A stretch of 64,000 nucleotides of DNA, taken from Dolomedes plantarius (taxonomy: Eukaryota > Arthropoda > Arachnida > Araneae > Dolomedidae). The notes under the pieces are model-generated. The model had not been told where the DNA came from and searched no databases. It was given only the letters and a program-made list of their open reading frames with translations. The position numbers and the translations under genes are program-made. The stretch lies in assembly GCA_907164885.2 (NCBI GenBank), contig OU015490.1, forward strand, positions 231,038,891-231,102,890, in the 5' to 3' direction. Position 1 is the stretch's first letter. Each line of letters begins with the position of its first letter. Shown piece after piece: positions 26,235-39,411 of this stretch.

Positions 26235-26668
26235 TTATGTATTAAGGCCCAAGGCCTTGCCAAGGCGAACCTTTTTATGGAAATAGTCTGTGATCTGGTC
26301 TGTTGTTTTGAATTTTAAGTTAGAAAATTCACTGAAACTTGTTGAAGTGGGATGAAAAAACTCCTCATTCAGAGTATCATTTAACTCTTTCCAGGTGTTA
26401 ATGTCCAAACAGTGGTTGATAAACGTGGTGAGGGCATTGCCTCTCAAAAAATTCTCACATTTCGAAGCTTCCACTCATCAGTTCTTTCAGTTTCTGAACA
26501 TTGTTGTTCAAAATAATGAAACCACTGAGAGAGTATCATCCCCGACTCGGGGTCAAAAGGGACAAAATTTACATGGTTAACACTTAAATTTGGTTCACTC
26601 CTATTCTCTCCCTCATTTTCACTACTTTCGGTTGTCACCACTGTTTTGGTTGTATCTTTTGACGTCAT
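26235..26668 (-). pseudogene. Gag capsid-like segment of the gypsy relic
   Basis: Two overlapping minus-strand frames (26444-26668 and 26235-26474) form the start of gag. The first begins MTSKDTTKTVV, has a Glu/Ser-rich leader, then WFHYFEQQCSE, the pattern of the gag N-terminal capsid region (W...FE). The second carries ALTTFINHC..W.EL...L..EF and the F..LK.....I.DYF segment typical of gypsy gag proteins. A frameshift around 26450 divides them. MTSK at 26666-26668 is a plausible real start. Confidence 0.75.
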
Positions 26669-27137
26669 TTTTACTCTTTTAGATTATTGTTTAATTCTCC
26701 AATCAACACAAAATCATAAAAATATTAACCATTTCATAAACAGTCATATCTCATATGAATGGAATTTACTTATGAATACTATTACCACTATTTAATTTTC
26801 CAATTTGAAAGTAAAACATGACAAGAGAAATATTTAAAAGCACTACAAAAATCTTAATACTTTTTCAATAAAGAACACACCACTATAATTTCTCTATCAG
26901 ATATAAAAAACAAATAAATTTTCTCAAAATTTTAACCAATAAACTGAAAATACTTTTTATCAGAAGAAAATTTACCAATATAAATCACAATTTCAACAAT
27001 AGTTTACTCACTATACTGAAAAATATTCTAATATGCTTTATAATTCAAAATATTTCAAATTAAATTTTTCATCAAAATACTACTTTAAATGTTCAATATA
27101 ATTGTAAGTTAAAAAAGTTTAATTAAATTTAATTTTA
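26669..27137. other. AT-rich leader upstream of gag, non-coding
   Basis: Lies between the gag start (minus strand) and the 121-bp tandem array. No open frame or LTR boundary was recognised. Confidence 0.5.
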
Positions 27138-27742
27138 GTTCTTTCATGAAAAATCAAACATTAGAAATGGTCACCGCATCAGTAATCCTTGGTGGCCCTG
27201 CATCCGATATTCTGCACAACACTTGATTTTCATAGAGATGACTTGTTATTGATACGTGGTTCTTTCATGAAAAATCAAACATTAGAAATGGTCACCACAT
27301 CAGTAATCCTTGATGACCCTGCATCCGATATTCTGCACAGCACTTGATTTTCATACATATGACTTGTTATTGATACGTAGTTCTTTCATGAATAATCAAA
27401 CATTAGAAATGGTCACCGCATCAGTAATCCTTGGTGGCCCTGCATCCGATATTCTGCACAGCACTTGATTTTCATAGAGATGACTTGTTATTGATACGTA
27501 GTTCTTTCATGAAAAATCAAACATTAGAAATGGTCACCGCATCAGTAATCCTTGGTGGCCCTGCAACCGATATTCTGCACAGCACTTGATTTTCATAGAG
27601 ATAACTTGTTATTGATACGTAGTTCTTTCATGAAAAATCAAACATTAGAAATGGTCACCACATCAGTAATCCTTGGTGGCCCTGCATCCGATATTCTGCA
27701 CAGCACTTGATTTTCATAGAGATGACTTGTTATTGATACGTA
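27138..27742. repeat. Tandem array, five units of 121 bp
   Basis: Units start at 27138, 27259, 27380, 27501 and 27622, each opening GTTCTTTCATGAAAAATCAA and closing TGTTATTGATACGTAG. Identity is about 97% between units, so the amplification is recent. It sits just 5' of the gypsy gag region on the minus strand and could be part of the element's untranslated leader. Confidence 0.95.
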
Positions 27743-28075
27743 GACAGCATTACTCTCACACATGAAAATGAGAGCAAAATTTTATTTCACTGGAGTCGAA
27801 TGCACGTGTAGACGCGATAAAAAAAGTTCACTTTTGGTGATTTGACATCACCCTCAACACACCAAATATTGACGATTTTCAATTTTGTCGGAAACACCGC
27901 AGCAAAAAACGCGCACAGAGACGAAAACTCGTTGAAAAAAATTCCTCTTCTGGGGTCACACACTTGAGCCCCTAAAACACTGCCGCGGAATGTTCACGAC
28001 GACGCACACCATGGAAATCCACACATAGGTCTTCACGTAACTTTCTGCTGCCGACTTTCTTGTAATGTATCCAAA

Positions 28076-28082
<7 letters not shown>
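27743..28082 (-). promoter_or_regulatory. Possible gypsy 5' leader/LTR remnant with primer-site-like TGG
   Basis: On the minus strand TTTGGTGTGTTGAGGGTGAT (about 27850-27870) follows a ...CGTCAATA stretch. A TGG shortly after a CA is what a primer-binding site after an LTR would look like. The second LTR was not found, so this is tentative. TGTAATGTATCCAAAAGAAG at 28061-28080 is the edge sequence of repeat family 2. Confidence 0.25.
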
Positions 28083-28136
<54 letters not shown>

Positions 28137-28826
28137 CAGTTCCGTAGCTGACTGACTCAATGACTGACATACAGCGCACAGACCAAACCGCTGGACCTAA
28201 AGGGCTGAAATTTTACATGGCGATTCTTTTTATGGTGTAGGGGTGCACTAATAAAGATTTTTGAAAAATTCTTCTTAGATTTTTTTAATTAAATTCTTAA
28301 TCTGTTTTAGTGACTTTTTTTTAAGTTTGCATTTAAAATAATAAATTAAGGGTTATAAAATTTATATCACAAGAAAGATCATAAAAATTCTTTTAAAATG
28401 AAAACTTTTTCGAATCTTTACCCCTATTTTCTGATTTTTGGGGAACTTTTAAAGATTGAGTTTTAGAATTTAATTTATTAAATGCCGATCACGTGATTTA
28501 TTTTTCTGGTACTTTAAATAAACTTATCGTCACATGCATAAGAACTAAATAGACAAAAAAATATTTTTTTCTTGCTAATGCAGCAGACGATTGGACATTA
28601 TTTTGTCTATAAAAATATCCCTTACAATTTTTTTATATATATATTTTTTTCTACATCAATTGTATATATTGATCATCGTATTTATTATAAATAAATATAT
28701 ATATATATATATATTTATTTATTTTTTTTGGCATTAATTGCATAGATTGACTGTTGTATTTAATTTGAATGTACTCCGAAGTACATTCAAATTAAATACA
28801 ACAGCGAAGTGCTGGTTTTCAGCTAG
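28083..28826 (+). mobile_element. Helitron-like non-autonomous element, family 1 copy B
   Basis: Starts in a (TA)n tract (28083-28135), then CTGACTGACTCAATGACTGA and AAACCGCTGGACCTAAAGGG. The 3' end is CTAG at 28823-28826 followed by T, the Helitron terminus. A short hairpin (CAGC at 28802-28805, GCTG at 28811-28814) lies 8 nt before CTAG. A second, 25-bp-arm hairpin lies just upstream. It encodes no protein. The exact 5' TC start is obscured by the microsatellite. Confidence 0.6.
28751..28804. repeat. Perfect palindrome, 25-bp arms, 4-nt loop
   Basis: Left arm 28751-28775 (CTGTTGTATTTAATTTGAAT...) pairs perfectly with 28780-28804 across the loop CCGA. It lies immediately before the Helitron-type 3' hairpin and CTAG end. 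Confidence 0.95.
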
Positions 28827-28989
28827 TTCTTAATAAATATAACTACTATAGACTGCTGTGTAATATACTATAGAACTATTCTTAGTAAATATTTCTTAGT
28901 GACTTAACTACTTACTTTTGAGATGAAGTAATTATAATTAAGTATAATTACTAAAAATGTTCACTAAAAATGTAGCTGACACGAAACAT

Positions 28990-29380
28990 ATCAACATCGA
29001 CATATTTTCAAGATCATACAAATTCCTTTAAAATGAAATATTTTTCGAATCTTTACCTTCATATTCTGATTTAGGTGAATTTTTAAAGATTAATTTTTAG
29101 AATTTAATTTATTAAATGCTGATCACGTGATTTCTTTTTCTGGTACTTTAAATAAATTTGTCGTCACGTGTTAACAACGAAATAGACAAAAAAATATTTT
29201 TTTTCTTTCTAATGCAGCAGACGATTGGACATTATCCAAAAAAGTATTAAAATACAATAAACGATATTATATTCCTCAAACTGTACTATATTAACTGTAA
29301 TATATTCTTCAGTATATCCTATTAGGTTTAATTTGAATATTTTCATATACATTATTTTGTCTTTAAAAATATCACTTACG

Positions 29381-29390
<10 letters not shown>
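28990..29390 (+). mobile_element. Helitron-like repeat, family 1 copy C (partial)
   Basis: Matches copy B from about 28370 to 28640: TTTTTCGAATCTTTACC, AATTTATTAAATGC(T/C)GATCACG, TTTTTCTGGTACTTTAAATA and AATGCAGCAGACGATTGGAC. It continues for about 150 bp that copy B lacks but copy A retains (TACTGTTGAGGAATATA-like block), so copies A and C are less deleted in that part. Confidence 0.75.

Positions 29391-29456
<66 letters not shown>
29382..29456. repeat. (TA)n microsatellite
   Basis: About 75 bp of pure TA, directly left of the mariner element. Confidence 0.97.
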
Positions 29457-29457
<1 letters not shown>

Positions 29458-29461
29458 AGTA

Positions 29462-30448
29462 TAGTCAATAAGTTCGGGGACTACCCTTCCCTCTCATGCC
29501 CGGTGTGTGGAGGAGCCGAAATAACGATGTGGTTTGCAAGTCTGGTTATCTGCGTACGCGTGATACGTCCCATGATGCTTTACACAACTGCTAAGGCACG
29601 CAGCTCACCATTTGGCTGCAGACTGTCAGCCTATGATGTCGATGTAGCAAAATGTCCTTTTTGGAGCAACGTTCCAACATTAAATTCTGCTACAAATTAG
29701 GAAAAAACACTGCAGAAACGTTACGGTTACTGAAAAAAGCGTATCGAGACGAAGCTATGCGCAGATCGAAAGTTTTCAAATGGTACAGCTTATTTAAAAA
29801 TGGGAGAGATGCTGTTGCAGATGATCCGCGAAGTGGGTGGCCAGTGACCCCACAAACGGAGGTGAACATCCAACGGGTAGAAACAGTGGTTGTTTGGTTG
29901 GTTGAAGTTTATTGGCCCAAGGTCCAGAAAGGACAAGCTGCGCCAAACACAAGATAACATCGTCAACAAATAGTATGTACAGGTTCTTCGTCGTCTCCGG
30001 GAGGCAATCCGTGGTAAACGTCCACACGTTTGGAAATCTAACATGTGGATGTTGTTGCATGACAATGTCTCGGTGCACCGATACCTGATGGTGCAACAAG
30101 CCCTTCCTGAACACGGCACCACAGTTCTGCCACAATCCCCGTCTTCCCCAGACCTCGCTCCTTGTGATTTCTACTTGTTCCCGAAACTGAAAGATCGCTT
30201 CAAGGGCAAGCGGTTTGCATATGCCGAAGAAGTGATGGCAACAGCGACAACCGCTTTACGACAGATTTCACGCAATGGTTTCCAGGACAGTATCTAGAAG
30301 CTGTATCAACGCTGGCAGAAGTGTATAGTTTCGGAAGGACATTATTTTGAAGGTGATAGTGTTCAGAAGACTTACCCCATAAAGTTTATTCGTATTTTGT
30401 AAGTGTATTCGTTGTTGTAGTAAATAAAGTCCCTGAATTTATTGACTG
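29462..30448 (+). mobile_element. mariner transposon with central deletion
   Basis: The ends are imperfect inverted repeats: TAGTCAATAAGTTCGGGGAC at the left and the reverse complement of CAGTCAATAAATTCAGGGAC at the right. TA at 29460-29461 and 30449-30450 is the target duplication. It sits between two (TA)n arrays, so it probably inserted into a microsatellite. At 987 bp it is about 300 bp shorter than full-length mariners, because the middle of the transposase is missing. Confidence 0.88.
29652..30390 (+). pseudogene. mariner transposase pseudogene lacking the first catalytic Asp
   Basis: The N-terminal helix-turn-helix block reads NIKFCYKLGKNTAETLRLL and then VFKWYSLFKNGRDAVADDPR, the mariner DNA-binding signature. 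Around 29880-29960 the frame runs into unrelated sequence (GGTTGGTTGAAGTTTATTGG). It resumes near 29975 at LRRLREAIRGKRP. The second catalytic Asp motif is HDNVSVHRY (HDNAPAH in the family) and the third is SPDLAPCDFYLFPKLK. The C-terminus is LYQRWQKCI..EGHYFEG, after a TAG at 30295-30297. The region with the first Asp (TGDETW) is deleted and replaced by about 80 bp, so the protein cannot be active. Confidence 0.88.
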
Positions 30449-30453
30449 TACGA

Positions 30454-31547
<1,094 letters not shown>

Positions 31548-31707
31548 TAGATATTTAAAATTAAGATGACTAAAAGGGCAGATGCGGCCATTTATTACTC
31601 TTATAACCTAAAACAAGATAGACATATAAAAATAAGCAAAAATGGAAGTGGAGGTGGTATAGTTGATGACTGGGTGGGGGTGGGGGGTTGTGTCACCCCA
31701 ACCCTGG

Positions 31708-32621
31708 TTAAACATGTTTAATGCCTGGCAACACTCCCGGATGTCGGCTATAACACCCAGACTGTAATAAACAATTCTGAAGAAAAAAATATTCGCTCTT
31801 ATCATATAGACTGTATGATATTAGATTTAGATTAACATTTAAACTCAAGTCCAAAAATACCAAATTGCCATCGTTATCTTTATCTGTCTCCACCAATTTA
31901 AGATTTTAAGGGTAAAAATTAATGTCTATTGCAGAGTTAATTAAGTTTATTAAGCTTTCATTACAACATTAAGTATCATTACAACATTACAGTTTAAAAC
32001 ACTGTATCACACAACATTACAACATTACAAGTTTCATTACAACATTACAGTTTTCATTATAACATATGAGTATATCAACTACATAACGGAAAACATAAGT
32101 TCATTAAGAATCATAACACCTCTTTCGTAAATTTGAAGGCAAATATCTGCTAAAGCAGATGAGCATCCTCCACCCATATGTATTCCATGTACTTGCTTAT
32201 AGGAGTTTCTACCATTATATAGTATTGTTTCATTAAGTACAAGGTCTAGTATCGCACGATATTTATTTTCAGTTATATATGTCTTTAAATCATATTGATC
32301 ATATAACCCAAGTATAATACTATAAAGATCTTTAATGTTGATAGAGTTGAAAAGATCCGTAAAATCGTAGCTTTTAATGTTAGTTATATCTCCTTTACCT
32401 TTTATCTGTTTATCTATTTCTAAGCTATTATTTATGAAATAGCCCCCTTCTTTACTTATTTTTTTTATAAACTATTTTAAGTATATTTAAAAGTTTATTA
32501 TTAGCAAGCGTTAAGTACGTATTGCAGCCCACTGTTACATTTCTAAATTTAACCGGTGATTTATTAAATTTAGGGATTAAGACTAAATAGGGAAACTTTA
32601 GATTTTTAATTTCATAACTTG
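31708..32621 (-). pseudogene. Penelope-like reverse transcriptase, 3' half, pseudogene
   Basis: The minus-strand reading matches copy 1 from YEIKNLKF through PKFNKSPVKF, the YDFTDLFNSI motif A (near 32360) and the IHMGGGCSSALADI-type motif B (near 32150-32190). A segment is missing between about 31920 and 32100, where the YVDD motif would be; repeated CATTACAACATTA-type sequence lies there instead (31960-32060). The frame resumes with VETDKDNDGNLVFLDLSLN (31896 downward), then runs into the 3' region. Loss of YVDD makes it inactive. Confidence 0.75.
31955..32065. repeat. Short tandem-like CATTACAACATTA repeats inside the RT pseudogene
   Basis: TTTCATTACAACATTA(C)A and related phrases recur at least five times. 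They replace the expected YVDD-coding part of the element. Confidence 0.8.
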
Positions 32622-32699
32622 TCAAAAAAATAGCTCTAATTGTGGAATAACATTACATGACAACGAGACAAAAAGCTGTAGCAATATTTATTGTGTAAC

Positions 32700-33431
32700 T
32701 GAGTATGCAAACAATGGTTTCGATAAAATACCATTTCCCAAAATATTAAATCAGAATATGCAAAATTTTCCTTTGAACAATATAAAAATATATAATAGCT
32801 TCAAATATATTAGACCGTTGGGTCGCTATATCTTCAACTATAATAATATTTTACAAAAATTTAGTTCATTCTTCTCCTGGTAATTGTAATTGTAAACATA
32901 ACATGACCGGTTACAATGAACACTACAGCCACATTATAACAGGTAATACTCAAATTACAGATAATACGGCTTGGACTAATTTAATGAATTATGGTACATG
33001 CTTTCGCATAGGTTAAGAAAAGAACGTGTTCCAAATTTTCAAACATAATCTTGATGAATTTATATATAAAACCGCTATAAAGCATAGTATACCTGTTAGT
33101 ACATTCGAAAAGTGGAAATTTCACAATTTAAGTGATGTTAAAAATGCTTATCTGAGTACTAAGCCAAATGATCATCATGTAAATTTAAAAACCTTAAAAC
33201 CGTCTATCACTGCTTTACAAGATCAATATGGAATAACCTATGTTGATAAAGTTTCTGCTATCTATGCATTTATATGCAAAAACTTTTATTGTGACAAATT
33301 ATTACAGTGCTATAATGATAATACTGTTTATAAAAAAATTAGATTCTATGTCTTGTACTATACAAAATTGTATCAAAGCTTTATATCGCCGTGCAGGTTA
33401 TGAAATTAAAAATCTAAAGTTTCCTTTTTAG
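32700..33431 (+). pseudogene. Penelope-like element, N-terminal region, pseudogene
   Basis: The plus-strand translation includes a Cys motif (GNCNCKHNM near 32880) and, after it, HIITGNTQIT and a LMNYGTCFRIG motif. I recall this CxC ... HIITG ... YG..(F/Y)R order upstream of the RT in a group of Penelope-like proteins of aquatic animals and arthropods. The open frame 33026-33403 continues with NLDEFIYKTAIKHSIPVSTF and NLSDVKNAYLSTKP, matching the start of copy 1. It then reaches ICKNFYCDKL and the edge of the RT domain (YEIKNLKFPF, stop at 33429). A TAA near 33015 and frameshifts near 33310 break it. It supplies the N-terminal half missing in copy 1. Confidence 0.65.
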
Positions 33432-33499
33432 TCTTAATCCCTAAATTTAATAAATCCCCGGTTAAATTTTGAACTGTAACAGTGGGCTGCAATATGTTA

Positions 33500-33651
33500 C
33501 AGCGAATCTGCTATCAATCATCAGATTATTGTGGTTTATGCTTGTGAATACTCATGAAATAAAGGGAAAAAAGGTTTTTACCACCATGAATCGGATGATA
33601 TCAGGATAAAAAAAATAAATATTCAATGAGACACACACACACATCGGGCTT

Positions 33652-33685
<34 letters not shown>
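33500..33685. repeat. Spacer with (AC)n and (TA)n microsatellites
   Basis: ACACACACACAC at about 33633-33644 and TA repeats at 33656-33684. No coding region. Confidence 0.8.
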
Positions 33686-35700
<2,015 letters not shown>

Positions 35701-36167
35701 CATTTCCTTAAATTAACTGAAATCAAAATTAAAATATATTTTTAAAAATATACTTTTAAAAATATATTTTTTACTAAAGCTATAAACTAAAATTCTGTAC
35801 ATTATAAATAAATATAGACTTATCACTAATATTTTGGGCAAGGTTTTGTGGTTCATGTATCATTCAAACCTGGTTAATACCAGTGCAGTGCAATCGTGGT
35901 ATCGATTAGTCGTTAATATGCCTTCACTGAAATGAAGTCACAGATGCCACGCGAAAGAAAGTTATTTAACTTGACATACAACACAAACACACAATAAAAA
36001 ATAAAAAAATGAAAGCACAGATGAAACTTTAGGACACTAAAACGTAATCGCTGAGAGTATTTCTGAATCGATGAAAATTTTTGAGAAAAGCCGTTGCTAC
36101 GTATCTCTCTAACCTCGCTGAGCGTGCAACCTCTGGCTTTCCCAAATTTCAACTAATCCTACCTCTT
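35701..36167. other. Non-coding sequence
   Basis: No gene recognised; TTTTTAAAAATATA phrases repeat at 35739-35770. Confidence 0.5.
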
Positions 36168-36798
36168 GCCTTCGACTTCAACACCCGTTAGGGTTCACAC
36201 CTGTCTCCCTGGAATTCAGGCTAGACCATCCACGAAGATAGCGTGCAATCGCCGTTTTGCGGAGGCACTTTCTCCACTTTTGTCCTCTAGGGACAAAACA
36301 CTCTTTTGTGGCTTCTATTGTTCGCCAATTCTTTCTATACCTTAATACGAGGCACATCCTCTAGCTAAAGGCACCTGGTACTACAACCCAGATACCCGGT
36401 TCTGGAAAAATTTCAGAACCGAATCCTGGTTCTGAATTTTTCTATGATTCTGCAATGCCTAACTGCAACAGTACAGAGATGCCTTGGACTTCAACATCCG
36501 TTGGGGGTCACAAGTGCATCCCTGAAATCCAGGCTAGACCATCCATCGAGATGGCGGCGAATCGCTTTTTATTAGTCAATTTCTCCCCTTTCGTCCTCTA
36601 TGGACAAAAAGCGCTTATGTGGCTTTTATTGTCTCTTTTATTAACTATTTCCTACACCTGAGTATAACGCACATCCTCTATCTAAAGGCGCCCGGTAATA
36701 CAACACGTGTACCCGGTTCTAGAAAAATTTGAGAACCGAATCCTGGCACTGAATTCTTTGTCCGGTTCTGCAATGCCTAGCTGTAACAGTACAGAGAT
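36168..36798. repeat. Tandem duplication, two units of about 313 bp
   Basis: Unit 1 is 36168-36480 and unit 2 is 36481-36798. Shared landmarks are GGCTAGACCATCCA, CCTCTA(G/T)GGACAAAA, GCACATCCTCTA(G/T)CTAAAGGC, ACCCGGTTCT(G/A)GAAAAATTT and GCAACAGTACAGAGATGCC. Divergence is about 20%, so it is old. Class unknown; it has no coding potential I recognise. Confidence 0.9.
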
Positions 36799-37924
36799 GC
36801 CTGCATTGGCGAGATAAGGGTATATGGGCATATATGCTTAAAAAATGAGCGACCATCAATCTGTGATGAACAACATTACATTCTGGTACTAAAAAGTGGG
36901 GCTTTCCTGGCTGTAAGCACAACCTAAAACAATTTATTTTCAATAGAATAAAAATATTTGTCCAAAGGTGTGAAAAATAAATTGAAGAGAGGGTGATTAG
37001 GTAGAAAAATGACGTGTCAGTTGTATTTCTAATTGAATTATATATCTCAAAATATTCGAATTCTTGTTACTTTTTGAGGCACTACCGTACTTATGAAGAA
37101 GATAAATGGGATTAGTATCTACTATCCATTTACCTAATACATAAATATATACAGAAATAAATCTTTATTGTTATTCTATAAAGTTAGATGTATCTATGAA
37201 ATATATACACAAACAAATTATTAGATTAAGAAAAAGTATATCTTTGATACAGCAAAGATTACTAATATTCGCTGTTTTGTAATGTTTTAAATTGACGATT
37301 GTACTGTGAAAATAAAAAAACAAAAATAAAATGAAATACGGAAACTGTTGATACATAAAACAAAAGGAAAAATATAATTTATTGGTTCTGTATTTATGTA
37401 AGTACTTACGTGTAAGATAAATGGCATTTGTATCTACTACCGATATATCTAATCCATATCTAGATAAAGAAAGGAAACCTTATCGTTCGATTATGCCATA
37501 ACACGCATGTTTGAGAAAATATACTGAACCAAATTATTGATTATTATAGATCAAAGCATTGGTTTAAAAGAGAATGATTATTAATGAAATTTTAAATTAG
37601 AGAGTTGTGATTATCACATACAAAAATGCAAAATATTTAAGGAAAAATATCTGTGGTTCATTCAATTTGTATATATTTAATTATGTATAACACAATATGA
37701 AAAAAATGCTGTTAATTTTTTTTAAATTGTTCATAGCATAAAAACCATGAGTATAAAATGCTTTTAACAACAATATACATTCAATCCGTTATCATTCATT
37801 TTACTAATAACACTTCCTCCTAAATTGCAGTTATAAATAAGCAAAAATACAGCAATTAACGAATAAACGAAAACATAAACATGGGGAGACACATGTGTAG
37901 GAGACACATTTGCTCTACAAGATT
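36799..37924. other. Non-coding AT-rich sequence
   Basis: No gene or repeat recognised on either strand. Confidence 0.55.
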
Positions 37925-38640
37925 CAATAATTTTTTGATTCCGCGACTTCATGTGCAGAAATCACTTGGATGGCTGAAAGAGAGTCTGAAAAAAATAACA
38001 ATTTTTTTATTTGAATTGTTCTAACAATAATTTGTTCAATTTCCACTCTAATTGCCTCCAGTTGCCATCCAAATTAGTCCGAAATGGGCCAACAGAGGCA
38101 TAAAAAAAGTTCCGAGTACACACTAGCTCCAACTTTGACGAGCATTTAGATCCATCAGTACATATGTGAAGCCAGTTATTTTTCGGATACCTAGAGTAAA
38201 TTGTCTTCACAGCAACTGCTCCCAGTTCATCTTCGATTGATTAGCGTTCATCAAATTATATTCATTTCTTATAGATCCCAGGTGAACAGGACTTCTGGGT
38301 TTCAATAATTCTTCTTTCAATAATTCCAGGAGAGAGTAGTCAGATTTCAATTTTAAAACTTTCTGTAAAAAGCCATCCCGAGACTTCAATCTTTTAGATC
38401 TAAAGATATAATTTCTCCATAACTCTGCCGATGACAATCTGATTAATTTCTCCTATAGTATGAAAGCTTTCTCCTGTATAATTTCCTCCAATGGTTTATT
38501 GCCTGTGTGGGCAAGCATCGTTTCTATTGGTGTAATATTCACAACTCCAGCAACAAGCCTCAGAGCCTAATTTTGAAAAATTTCAAGTTTTGAAATGTAA
38601 GAATTGTTACACTAATCAGGACCTCACAGCAATAGCATAT
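37925..38640 (-). pseudogene. Non-LTR retrotransposon ORF2 C-terminus with RNase H
   Basis: The minus strand reads a post-RT segment ALRLVAGVVNITPIETM and then KPLEEIIQEKAFIL, found after the RT of jockey/I-type elements. It continues through SSAELWRNYIFRSKRLKSRD to an RNase H domain. YPKNNWLHICTDGSKCSSKL carries the first catalytic Asp (TDGS). LDGNWRQLEWKLNKLL stands where the Glu helix is expected, and SDSLSAIQVIS gives the second Asp motif. Stops near 38455 and 38007 break it. Upstream endonuclease and RT domains are missing. Similar proteins are frequent in spider genomes, from memory. Confidence 0.8.
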
Positions 38641-39411
38641 TAATGCCTTAACGTATAAAATATATATTTTATTTAAAGTTTCTCTTACCCAACGCCGTTT
38701 TACCACTGCAAGTATTTTAATCACTGTCAGCCTTTTTTACAAGTTTTTATTAACTCGCTTTCTTGTTTGTTTGTGTGTGTGTGTTTGTCTAGTACAAATC
38801 TTGCAATCGATTTTTAACTAACTTTCCGACTAGCTCGACATTTGAAACTTTTAGAATAGCTCAGAACAGGATGACAATGCATCATTTTAATACTTTTAGC
38901 CATCTTTAAGCAGATTTGAATTATTTTTCAGTTATTTTTGTTTGTAGACTGGTGCAGCCATCTATCAACCGGGACGGGAACGAAAAGTTAAACGCAAGTT
39001 AACTTCCATTTAACTTCATTTTCTTTCAAGTTGACGGAATAATTCATCAGAAAATTATAAAAAAGTAGTTATTAATATTTAGAATTGTCAAGTTTATATG
39101 ATTCAACAGAAAATTTAAAAAAATGGTATATATACAGTTCTTTTTATCTTGAAATTATTCTAGCTCTATCGATCACGTCATAAATATGTCTCTACCAAGT
39201 TATATTATACCTGCAAAGTCATATTATATAGATCATCCTGAAAATTAATAGCACAGGAGTGTTTATTAGTACAGAAAAAAACTATACATTTACCCCCATT
39301 TTAATCCTTCGAAGAGGGTAAATTTTTGAGTGATAATAAACTATGCTGTCTAGGTTATTCTTAACATTATGCAGTTTTACTAGGTTCTTTTATAGTATAA
39401 AAGCATATAAA
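38641..39411. other. Non-coding sequence with a (GT)n run
   Basis: A GTGTGTGTGTGT-type tract lies at about 38772-38784. No gene recognised. Confidence 0.5.

Larger units (their letters stand above)
22544..26668 (-). mobile_element. Ty3/gypsy LTR retrotransposon relic (gag-pol)
   Basis: On the minus strand, from 26668 down to 22544, the order is gag, zinc knuckle, aspartic protease, reverse transcriptase, RNase H, integrase. This order is diagnostic for Ty3/gypsy (Metaviridae-type) elements; Copia places integrase before RT. Several stops and frameshifts separate the pieces. No LTR pair was identified. No envelope-like frame follows integrase. Confidence 0.9.
31548..33497 (-). mobile_element. 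Penelope-like retroelement, copy 2, with inverted 5' part
   Basis: The 3' part (31548-32621) lies on the minus strand: RT sequence then the conserved GC-rich 3' region and tail, with about 600 bp of the 3' untranslated part deleted compared with copy 1. The 5' part (about 32650-33497) lies on the plus strand. The two overlap by about 100 bp of the same coding region (33392-33497 versus 32520-32627). This head-to-head arrangement with overlapping breakpoints is the structure left by twin priming. Confidence 0.7.

Noticed and set aside
27138..27742. Regular repeats considered as a CRISPR array
   Set aside because: The whole 121-bp unit is repeated without variable spacers, and the sequence is eukaryotic.
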